The notes below the pieces were generated by a model that saw nothing but the letters and a program-made list of their open reading frames with translations, was not told where the DNA came from and did not search any database. Position numbers and translations under genes: made by a program. Below are positions 22,644 through 32,545 of a stretch of 64,000 nucleotides of DNA, piece by piece (positions within the stretch are counted from its first letter, which is position 1; the number at the start of each line of letters is the position of its first letter). Origin of the DNA: Phialocephala subalpina (Eukaryota > Ascomycota > Leotiomycetes > Helotiales > Mollisiaceae); NCBI GenBank assembly GCA_900073065.1, contig FJOG01000003.1:722039-786038 (forward strand), given 5' to 3'.

Positions 22644-24182
22644 TCTTGCTAGTAAACTATGAGTTCAAGAGGAACTTCCAACGTTTCAGATGGAAGCAGC
22701 GACAATGTAGCTCACTGTAACTTTCGTAGTCTCGGCGATCGTCTATTCATCTATGTACCAACTCAGAGGAACCCAATAGAGGCAGCTGCTCGTTAATCGC
22801 TACAGGACGCTGCATATGTGGTACTATAACTCGACTGCAAGCAAGATTCGCTGCAAGAATATACGTGGGCATTGAGTAGATCCTCCACGTGCTCTCATGA
22901 TTGAGCCGCAGACACGATATTTTGTAAAGCTTCGAGAAGAGAATAGGTGTCATGGGTATGTGTTCTATGCATGCTGCACGCTGCACCTTGCATCTTGCAT
23001 GCAGTCTATTGAATTTCGTCCGCTCGCACCTCCATATCGCATTCAGGTCAAGATTGAAGCTCCTGAGATTCAATCACAACATGGGTCAATAACAGTCCCC
23101 TTGCCCAAACTACTAATGAACTGCCCCTTATTGGTACAATTCGTCATATCTCAGAAAGCTCTGCTATCTCCTTTGGAGGGATTCCCCTACAAAATCTATA
23201 TTGCCATACGAGTTTATCATAGAGTCTCTCGCACGGCTGTAACATGTGTGATAGCTGCCGAAGATGATTTGCTGTGCTGTGTGAAGAGGGGTCATGAGGA
23301 CAGAGGCGGGGTCATCCGAATTTCAAGGGAGCGAAGTGCCAGTCAAGCTCATAGGCCTCTTAAGCGAAGAATTCAGGGGGGTGCCGAGGTACCCGAAGGC
23401 CAATTACACTAGAAAAGACAAGCTTTCAGCTGGGGATTTACGAGTGGAGAGGAGGGTCTCATGCTAGTGGTCCATCTAGGGGACGCTGTGCCTTACAGAA
23501 CATTATATCGCATCATCGCCAATGCCTATTCTTGCGAAATAATCAGCCTTCATCGGAGTATTTGACGCCATTCAGGCACGTGTGCCGAGGACTGGCAATG
23601 TTGCGGCATCCTGCAGGATTCAGGAACGTTACTTCCGTATGAATTTTTGAAGTATCTTTCTAGAAGGTGGTAGGAAGCTCAAAGGAAGCGCAAAAGAGCT
23701 CAAAGGTGGGATGATCGTCATGGGATGCGAGGAGCGAATCGGCACATGTTGAGATCCAGGCACTTTACTGGCTGGCGGAACAAGGTTGGCCACGTATAAT
23801 TGAAAGAGGTTGAAAGCTGTTTTGCATCTTAGATAGGCTAAATGGACACATGTGAGGTGAGAGATGCAGCACACCTTACTCGTCAAGCTGCCTCTTGAGC
23901 GTATCACCGCCCTCAGAAACAGCATCTTGAAGTTGTTTGCAACACCTAGCACACATGTGAGGCCATGTGATACCTACCTTTCAATGCTTGGTAAGGTATG
24001 CGCCTGTTAGGAGCACAGCCCGAAAGTTCGGAGGAAGACAGGGCTCAGGGGTTCGCCTGCTTGCTGTTGCATGGACAGCACTTGAACTATTGGAAGACTT
24101 CTGACTCTTCCCTAAAGTGAACTTGAAAACTTCGATTTCTGGTAGCCCTCTTTTGTTTTCTCGTACCTATGGCCTCACTGCG
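22644..24182. other. Intergenic, no gene seen
   Basis: This probably holds the divergent promoters of the phosphoesterase and the multicopper oxidase. A 171-codon plus-strand frame at 22897-23412 starts without ATG and has no recognisable domain. A short GCATGC/GCTGCA-rich patch lies near 22960-23005. Confidence 0.4.
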
Positions 24183-26468
24183 ATGTTGGCAGCAGACGGA
24201 TTCATATCATTGCTCGGTCGCGATAACGAGGAGGCAACCAAGCGCTGGAAACAAGAGTCAGAAGATATTGAACTTCGCAAACACAACAGAAGCCGGATCT
24301 TCTTCTGGACTTTCGGATTGGCTATTTTCTTTGTGCCACTTGCAATTTTCTTCATATTATACCTACAATGGCATTCTTCTTTTCGAGTGTCAGGATCGAA
24401 CCTAAGGACGCCTCCTGGGTCCGTGACGACAGCAGAATCTACGAGAGATCTCAAGGTTTTACTCCATCCAGAAGACCATGTATCGCGTGACCCCGGTACC
24501 AGACACTTCTCATGGAATATCACGAAAGCAAGGATAGCTCCCAACGGTGTTCAGAAGGAGGTTTTTCTTATAAATGGTACGACAAACAGCCTTTGCACTC
24601 TGCGACTCGGAGAACAGAGTACATCCTGATATTAGCAGGTCGGTTTCCTGGTCCCACGGTTGAGGCTCGGCGTGGCGATACCCTCGAGATCGAGGTCTTC
24701 AACTTCGCTGAGGAAGAGGTGTCACTCCACTGGCATGGGCTGCATATGAGAGGTATGAACTTTCACGATGTTGCTTCTCATGAATGGCGGGCTGACCTAC
24801 ATTCAAAGGAGCAAACCATATGGATGGACCAGTTGGGATCACTCAGTGTGCCATCAAGCAAGGAGGAAATTTTACTTACCGAGTCCCAATTGGTGACCAA
24901 GCTGGAACTTTCTGTAAGTCAAGGATGATAATTCTTTACAAACATACATTGACCAGTTACAGGTATCACGCACATTCAGAAGTGCAGAGAGCAGATGGAT
25001 TATATGGAGGCTTGGTAGTCCATAGCCCAGGCATGTCTCTCGACAAGAACACGTACCAATACGACAAAGAGCTGTTGTTCATGATTGGCGATTGGTATCA
25101 TTGGCCTGCCGCAAAGGTTCTGGCTAATTTCATGGACCGCACAAGCATGGGTAATGAGGTTTGTCCCTAGGCATTTCTATATTGAATTTTGAGCTGACTT
25201 TTGCTAGCCATGTCCAGATTCGCTCCTCATAAATGGTCTCGGATACTTTGAATGCTCGATGGCTACCCATGGTGCTCCAGTTGACTGCCACGGCATAAAA
25301 AAGCCGTGGCTCCAACTGGACAAACATTATCGTTATAGAGTTCGTCTAGTGAATGTTGGGTATGTTCTTTAATCCAAAGGCATACCAATGAACGTCTAAT
25401 TGCCCTCTAGCTCCCTGACTGGGATTTCATTCACGATACCGGACTCGGAAATGAAAGTCATTCGAGTGGACGGTGGCCAACCAGTCATAGGGAACTCACA
25501 TCCTATCAACATCAACTCGATCGGAGTTCTTTACCCCGCAGAGAGGGTGGACTTCGTGTTGGCGTGGCCCCAAAAGTTCCGTGACACAGATACTGAGATA
25601 ACCATTGAACTGGATAACGAGTAAGTGCTTTTGTCAGAAGGCCAGAACTTGAATCTGACCACTTTAGGTACCTGGGATTACGGCCCAACTTTGCCCTTAC
25701 ACCTACCCAGTCTTTCCTTCTCGCCGCAGAATCTGCCACTCGTCATCCTCTAGACAACGAAACAGACGTAGTCCGATTCAACCTCCAAGACTTAAAGGGA
25801 CCACCACTCACCAAACCACTGCCGAATGCCAAGAAGACCTTTATGATCTACACTGCCATCGAGATCCTAAACCACCTTGGCAGCCGCCCTCACGGCTTCA
25901 TCAACCATACGACTTGGGAATCTCAAAGCTTGCCACTAATTTCCCTAGACCGGGAAATTTGGAACAGTCATCAACTTGTCCCTTGGACTGGTCCTGAGCC
26001 TGTATGGATTGAGCTGACGATTAACAACATCGATAATTCCGGTCATCCATTTCATCTCGTAAGTCCTTTCCTCTCCCCCCCCCCCCCCTTTTTTTTTCCC
26101 CCATTTCAAAAGATCCCAGAATGACCTAGACATCTTAATAGCATGGCTTGGACTTCTACGTAATCGCTTCATACGGAGGGAAAGGTGGCTGGGACTACTA
26201 CAATCCATTCGAGCCAACAAAACCGCCCCGTGGCGGTCCCTTCAACCTCGTGAATCCGGTTCGAAAAGACACTTTCTATGTGCCTCCATGGGGGTATGTG
26301 GTGATTAGGTTTCTGGCTGATAATGAAGGGATTTGGACGTTGCATTGTCATATCTTGTGGCATGCAGGGAGTGGGATGGCTATGGCTTTTCAGGTGCTTG
26401 GGGATGAACAAAAGGGCTTCAGTGATAACGTAAATGGGTTAAGTGCTAAGGATTCCTGTACGAACTAG
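24183..26468 (+). CDS. Membrane-anchored multicopper oxidase (laccase/ferroxidase-like)
   Basis: Three-cupredoxin-domain oxidase with an N-terminal signal anchor: ATG at 24183, then FFWTFGLAIFFVPLAIFFIL at about residues 40-60. Copper motifs are present: HWHGL (T2/T3), YHAHSEVQ, HPFHLHG and WTLHCHILWHAGSGMAM, the last with the T1 Cys. Introns are 24577-24638, 24753-24808, 24914-24962, 25159-25207, 25360-25410, 25621-25667 and 26059-26141; the last holds a C14-T9-C5 run. Six of the seven junctions are clean. The third is not: the expected TTC-TG/GTAAGT donor reads TTCTGTAAGT, one G short, so canonical splicing would break the frame right at the conserved Trp-Tyr-His. Retaining that intron keeps the frame and adds about 16 residues. 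Either a fresh lesion or a sequencing error. Confidence 0.85.
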
Positions 26469-26561
26469 TTTGAGAAAGTCGTTTGTATCGTTAACAACTA
26501 GAGCCACGACCTGGGAAAGAGCTCTCAGGCATCTATCCTCCTCCCAGACTTCTACGCCAGT

Positions 26562-27464
26562 CTATGAATTCATGATTTCTTGCACACCATCAACCACGTC
26601 CTCAATAACATCCTCAACATTCCCCTGAACATTGACCTTCAACACAATTTCTTCATCCAAAGTCGGGCCAGCAGCCTTCTGCGCAGCACCAAAAGAGCCT
26701 AGCGACGCAAAACTCGTCATGGTCCTCGGATCCAAGGGTTTCAACACAGGCTCGCTATCCTCGCACAATGGGACAAAAATGACGCCAATCCCGTATTCAC
26801 CAACAGCCTTCCTGATATAATCCTTATGCCACTTCTCCAAATTGGGATGAGTGACAATCATCAAGGCGGGGTTCGACTTACGCAGCTTCTCGTCCTCGGA
26901 GGGAGTAAACGCGACCGGCTTATTGATGTACTTCGTCGTTGGCGCACCGGAGGACATGAAGCTGCTCGCGATGCTCGATGTTGAGGTCATCCCCTCTGAC
27001 GATGAAGATGTGACAGAACTGGTAGAACCTCGCCTACTTGTCGAGGTGGACGATGCTCCACCGAAGCCAGAGAAGCCTTCGGTAGCTGGCCGAGACTCTT
27101 CTGGGAACAAAAGGCCGGTTCGCGTCATTTTGGAGAGCCACATGCGCTGGTACTGCGCTTCATTGGCTCCAGAAGGAGCAATTTGTTCATCGTTATCAAT
27201 CCCAGTAGGACGCCTCGCTGCTCCCACTTTGGCGGCTTTGGCGGAAGTCTCGTGCATGCTGTCGCCCTGGAAGAGTGGGCATGATAGGGCGTTTGAGACT
27301 GCTTTGGCAATCTGCACTTTGCCTGGTACTGTGGTTGAAGCTTCGATAAGAATTATGTATTTCGTTGGTTTCGCGTGTCCCTCAGAAGATGCGGGGTCTG
27401 GTTTGTCGGGGAGGCGGTGAAGCATCGCCTGGGGCGTTTGGGGACGGATTGGGTAGTCGGCCAT
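26562..27464 (-). CDS. Gluconokinase-like protein with degenerate P-loop
   Basis: A 300-residue single-exon protein; ATG at 27464 chosen (MADYPIRPQ). Residues about 35-75, KYIILIEASTTVPGK and then VQIAKAVSNALSCPLFQGDS followed by MHETSAKAA, follow the layout of fungal/bacterial gluconokinases (beta1, P-loop, helix, then the DGD-x-H substrate motif). The Walker A signature GxxGxGKS/T is replaced by ASTTVPGKV, so ATP binding is doubtful. A Ser-rich linker follows (about 130-180). The C-terminal half (HPNLEKWHKDYIRKAVGEYG, then IFVPLCED) resembles a degenerate nucleotide-binding core. It converges on the oxidase gene with 93 bp between stops. The family link is inferred by eye; a non-catalytic role is possible. 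Confidence 0.55.
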   Translation of the reverse strand: MADYPIRPQTPQAMLHRLPDKPDPASSEGHAKPTKYIILIEASTTVPGKVQIAKAVSNALSCPLFQGDSMHETSAKAAKVGAARRPTGIDNDEQIAPSGANEAQYQRMWLSKMTRTGLLFPEESRPATEGFSGFGGASSTSTSRRGSTSSVTSSSSEGMTSTSSIASSFMSSGAPTTKYINKPVAFTPSEDEKLRKSNPALMIVTHPNLEKWHKDYIRKAVGEYGIGVIFVPLCEDSEPVLKPLDPRTMTSFASLGSFGAAQKAAGPTLDEEIVLKVNVQGNVEDVIEDVVDGVQEIMNS

Positions 27465-27817
27465 TGTGAATTGGGTTAAGTTGTGGTTTTGTTTCGTGGT
27501 TTGTCGTGGTCGAGATGAGAGAGGTACATACATGCGAGGGCGATGAAGTTGGGGTTCAGCAACTTCGATCAGCATGCATCACCGCGATGACTAATCTTGA
27601 ATCCAGATTGGCGGCGCAGAGCTTCATGGCAGACTGTATTACTTTGCCAAATCTTATCCGTCATAAAAAGTCTTGCAACGTAAATTTTCGATAGAATCTA
27701 GGTCTTTCCCAGGCCCCCTCGGCCAGCTTCCATCCAGCCTTCCATTGCGCAGATATTTGCCCCTTTGCACTTCCATATTTCACCTTAGTCCTTCTTCAGA
27801 CCTACCTCACTATTCCC

Positions 27818-29613
27818 TCATTTCGGCTCGACATTACCAACCTCAACTTCACTGCCATCCACCGAGATCTTCTCTCGTAACTTCCTCTCCTTCTCCCCCC
27901 TCCATTTAGCCCCCCAAACCCAAACCGCCCACCAGAGCAAACTCCCAACCGCATAGACAGCCGAGATAAGCATCCCCGTCCACCCCCTCCCAATACCATT
28001 CAGCAGCGGTTCAACCAACGCAACACCTCCAGCACTAAGAAGACAACGGATGAGATTCGCAGCTGCTGATGTTGAAGAAGGACTTTCGGGATGGCAGTCT
28101 ACGAGGAGAACTTGGAGACATCTTGATCCTCTGAGTTACCATAATTTGGTTTGACTAGGGAGGAATGCACTTACTGCATAGACCCCGACATACTCAGTGC
28201 ATTACAAAACAACAAAAACAGCGCCAGCGGTAACGGCGGATGCTGCATACGCATAACCCACCCGTAAGGCACAACACTCACACACCCCAAATACGCCAAC
28301 GGCAATCCCACCTCCAGCCTCGCTCTCTCCACCGGAAAATTCTCCGTACTAGTCTGACGATTCTTCACAATCTGAACACCGAGTTTCTTCGCATGACGGC
28401 GAAAATTGAAATCGATGAGACGACCGACGATTTGGCGCGCGATGAGGATACCGGCTCCCATGGGGATGTAGCAAAGGCCGACTTGGATGCTATTGTAGTG
28501 GAATGTGGTTTCGAGTTGGGAGGGGAGGCCGGCGAGGAGGATGAAGTAGCCTGCGGACTGGAGGCCTGAGTAGAGGATTAGGCAGAATGCTTCTCTAGAG
28601 CGGGCGATATGCAGGGACTCGATGAGGCTGGGGCGGCGCTTGTTTGACAATGTCTTTGTGACAATAGGAACTTCCTTCTTCCCTCGACGTAGGAAAGAGA
28701 TGAGGGGGACGTTCCATCGTTGAGGAGGGACGCCACCATTACCGACGATGTTGCGGCACGTCTCAGGGATGAAGAGAGCGATAGTGAGGATTATGACGAC
28801 CGCATAAATGTCAAGAAACCAGAAGATTGCTCGCCAACCTTGGAAGTGAACCAGTAGACCTCCAATCAATGGACCTAAGGTAGGACCGAGATTCGAGCCA
28901 AGAGCAGCGATGCCGATATATTTACCGCGCTCCGATCGTGTTGAGACGTCCGATACGACGCCGTTTGATAAGGAGATGGTCCCGCTGCTTCCGCTGCTTT
29001 GTATCATTCTGAGAATCAACAATGCGACATAACTTGATTGGAGAGCGAGACCGGTATTGGCAGCAATGTAGATCTAAATAAATGCTATCGAGTTAGCATT
29101 GCTCCAGAACGTGGAATTGGCGATTGAGACAGTCGCTTCAGAGGCATCCGCTTTCAAGACATGCCTCAGGGTCTGATAGCTCGCAACACATCCAAAGTAG
29201 GAAATAGTACTTGGGTAAATGAGGGACTTACGACAAAGCATAGGAAATAGGCTGGTCTTCGCCCATATCTATCGGAAATACCACCAACAAACGTTGGAGC
29301 AAGGGCTTGGAAAATCTGTGAAGACCTTGTTATCAGTGCGATTTGCTTCTCATTAGAGCAAGGCACATACCATATAAGTTGTGATGGAAAGATTAATATT
29401 CTGCAGTGAAGTATTCAAAGCTTTTGCAAGGACGGTAAGTGCAGGATAATAGATGCTAGTAGAGACAGGCGATGCAAAAGCCGCCACGGATGCTACCCAA
29501 GCATAGAACACCCTTTCAAAACGGTTAAAGATGGTATAAGGGGGAGGTTCAACGGCCTATCCGCTTTCCTCCAAAGAGATAACACTCTCTTACTTTTCGG
29601 TAGAAGAAGCCAT
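27818..29613 (-). CDS. MFS transporter, DHA1 (drug:H+ antiporter) type
   Basis: Twelve-helix major facilitator of the Qdr/Dtr-like DHA1 family, plasma membrane, probably exporting drugs, polyamines or organic compounds. It starts with a tiny exon, MASSTEK (ATG at 29613), then VFYAWVASVAAFASPVSTSI, SLQNINLSITTYM, GGISDRYGRRPAYFLCF (signature loop between helices 2 and 3), ALLILRMIQSSGSS, SERGKYIGIAALGSNLGPTL and LIGGLLVHFQGWRAIFWFL. The central loop contains KRRPSLIESLHI. The last exon joins after SMQ to give VLLVDCHPESPSSTSAAANL and ends in a charged tail at 27818. Introns at about 28131-28174, 29070, 29250, 29350 and 29550 are GT-AG. Intact. Confidence 0.85.
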
Positions 29614-30331
29614 TGGGTTTTCTTTGGTCCTTGGTTGGCAATTCGTCTGCTGAAAGAGTCAATTGTTTCAAAGTTGAAGCGCTTGGAGGAATTGATTGCT
29701 TAATTAATTTCTCAACCGTTGAGGTCGAAAGGCTACACCGCAACTGTGCTCCGATTCAAGCTCCAGAAGCATGATCGCTTGAGAGATGTTAGCGTTACCT
29801 CTGGTCGGGCTTGCTTGCTTCGTGAAGTTGACTGGATGCGGGCCGTGCCGAACTTCCGGGACGTCAAAATAGTGTCAACATCGTGGTCAAATGAAAAGCA
29901 ATGGTAATGTTCTCACGTGCTGCATTACTGGATGCCGCATTGCCGTTGCAAACAATAGAAATTTTGTGGCTTGCACATCTTGTGGGTGTGGCTGTTGGCC
30001 ACCAACAGTAAGCTAGAACAAGCTGCAGGAATATCTTGTCATGTTGAGGCGTTTTCTGGTAAGCAAAACTGATAAGCGAAAAACAAGTAGGATCGCTGTT
30101 ATCGCGGTAACGTAACCAATCTTTGCAAAATCCACACAATACTACCTCTTCTGCGCTTCTTCTATACCTCCTCGTTCCATCTGCCGGCATGATCTAGAAG
30201 GAGTACCAATGCACGGAGTAATTGTTCCGCTTTCGGGACCGAGTTCTTGAGCTATTTTTTGTGCTGCTTGGTCAGACCACCCAGAAGCTTCTCCTAGGAA
30301 GCTCAAAGATTGTTTTGAGTCTGAAAAATAA
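29614..30331. other. Intergenic, no confident gene
   Basis: Holds the promoter side of the DHA1 transporter. A 75-codon minus-strand frame with ATG (30142-30369; MAKTSTRSALFDYFSDSKQS) has ordinary protein composition and overlaps the end of the HET relic, but matches nothing I recognise. Confidence 0.35.
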
Positions 30332-31695
30332 TCAAACAGTGCAGATCGTGTACTGGTCTTCGCCATCAAAGGCGGTATACTCCGAATCTGAAAGCTCTGT
30401 TTGTCTTAGATGTGGATGTAGATCAAGCACATCCGAATCCGTCCCTCCAAACGCACCGGTACGCATGTATTGACCTTGAGATTGACCTGTCAAGCAAAGA
30501 ACCAAGCCCGCGGTAAACGTTTGACTGCGCAAAATTGGCACGCAATATAAATCCTCTGCGATGGTTTGGAATTCGTTCGGAGAGTCGGCCCTAAAGAGCA
30601 GACACATGGAAGCAGAAGATTCGCCACTGGGGCTAGCTAGCTGGAGATTCTCCGTGAGAAAGGTTCGAGACGTGAGAAGCTTGCCCTTGAATATCCAGCC
30701 TTGAAGGTACAGGCTCGCATCTTGAACATGTCCGAAAGGATCTGTGCCTAGAAGGTCGGCATGGACATCCACAATCCTCGCGACGCTTTGCAGTTTCTTG
30801 AAGTTGATGCGACTAGACATGCGACCGGTAACCCACTCCATCCAAATTGGACCTTCGAGGGGTGCCCAACTCCAGGATGGCGCGACGTACCTTCCGTATC
30901 GCCTGTGGGCAAATTCAGGACCGAGGTAGTAGCGATTTGTCATTTGCACTGGGGCTCGGATTCACAGCAGTTGGTACTCCAGGTCGATGCGCCAAAGCCC
31001 TGCGAGATACTGACTGCCGTCAAAATGGCGTTGAAGTCTTCTAGCGAGTCCTGAAATCGCTGGAAGCTTGTCCTCAGTAACGGTCAACTTCCCAGCACTG
31101 TAGTGTTCAACATAGGCTGTCCATGCAGCTCTCGCTTCTCTTGTTGGAGATGCAAGTTGTGATGTGGACGATAGTATTTTGCGTGGAACGGGAGAAACAT
31201 GTGCATGGAATGCAAGGTTTACTCGCGGAAGAGTTTCTGATGCTCGGAACTGTTGACATTCCCAGGGGATCTGGTCGTTGGCGAAGTAGAGAGTAGGTCG
31301 GGATAAGCAGCCTTCTTTGGAAACCCAGCCTCTGGTGTACAAAGGCGAGTTGGTTATATGATTCCACCTGTCCGTGTCGAAGCAAAGAAGTTCCCGGTCA
31401 GGCTGTCGCAAGGACATTTGGCTAACCTCGTTATCCAGCGAGGAGTTGCCAGCGTCGTTCGTCTCCGTTTGGCAGTGATCATTTGATTTCAGACGGGGGA
31501 AGGTTGAGCATCGACGTAGACCGGCACACGCCTGTTGCTGGTCAAGAAGTTCAGTACAAGAATTCCAGAACACACATCGCATAAGGGCTCGGAATGGCAT
31601 GTAGGGACAAGAGCGTCCATCATCCCTGATATCTGGGGTATAGCTGCAGAAAGTTTCGAAGCAACCAAAGGCGTCATTGACAGTGATGTATTTCT
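30332..31695 (-). pseudogene. HET-domain protein relic, N-terminus missing and Trp-to-stop
   Basis: This reads as the C-terminal two thirds of a heterokaryon-incompatibility (HET) family protein: SPLYTRGWVSKEGCLSRPTL (family: LYTRGWVFQE), ANDQIPWEC, AYVEHYSAGKLTVTEDKLPA, SGLARRLQ, YLAGLWRIDLEYQLL, then APSWSWAPLEGPIW. The frame is continuous from about 31695 to 30332 except for a TGA at 30964-30962, exactly where the family has Trp (QLLW). The catalytic-core HET motifs expected before SPLYTRGW (AISYxWG, LWIDxxCI) are absent, and nothing upstream supplies them. HET proteins act in non-self recognition and programmed cell death between incompatible hyphae; this copy should be inactive. Confidence 0.7.
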
Positions 31696-32545
31696 CCGCC
31701 TAGCTTCGCTCAGCAAGGATGATGGCTAGCTCATGATATAAAGTGTGCTAATGTAGCATATCGGCCTAGCTGTAGGCTGCATCGTGGCGGCGCATGATTG
31801 ATAGCCCACGGCGACCTCAAAGGTTCACCGAAGCAGCCTCCAAACGTATTCTGGTCTCGTGGATCGAGGAAGGAGGATGCACAAGACCTTTACCAAGCAT
31901 GAGAGGACCTGACATAGCGAAGGTTGAAAAGGGAAGGAGCGTGGGGAAACCTGGAAATCTGAAGGGCTCGTGATCACGTGTACACAATTTGTGATCTCTC
32001 GAGTCGCACAATATTGAAGGCTATACGGCGAATCAGGGACCGACGAATGAAAGCATGTCGAATTGTCGTTCAGGCACTGGGCGACGAGATGAGTTTTATG
32101 TTTCAGTCAGCCACAGATCCTTCACCAGCCACAGTGGCATTTCATCCAATTATCGCGACCTTGACCTCATCAACCCTAAAGAGCGTGGGATGCGAGAAGC
32201 TAATGTGTTGGATCCACCCGAGATGTCGCCCACTGTGTCACGCATCTCGTTGTCAACGCCTTCACAATAGCCTCACCAATATCTATTACTCTTCCCTCCT
32301 CTAGCTCGCGTCAGAATCCATTATCGAGTCGATCATTGAGAGCTGTCAATACGGATCCACGCTCGACAAGGCTGGCAGGAGGAGGGAACGCATTTGCGCC
32401 GCGCCAACACCAGCTCGCAGAGTTCGAGGAATACGAACTTGCAGAGTACATTGGACCTCAGGACGAAGAGGAGAAGAGCCCGCGAGATCTGCAGAGAGAG
32501 GCCAAGCGGGCAGAAAAGCGGCATCAGCTTGACGAAGCAGACGAG
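31696..32545. other. Intergenic, promoter region of the phosphate transporter
   Basis: No gene. From 32336 the frame leading into the transporter start is open (Glu/Arg-rich) but lacks an ATG, so it is treated as 5' leader or a possible extra 5' exon. Confidence 0.4.

Noticed and set aside
22897..23412. 171-codon open frame as a gene
   Set aside because: It has no ATG at its start and no domain signal, and its composition is unlike neighbouring genes.
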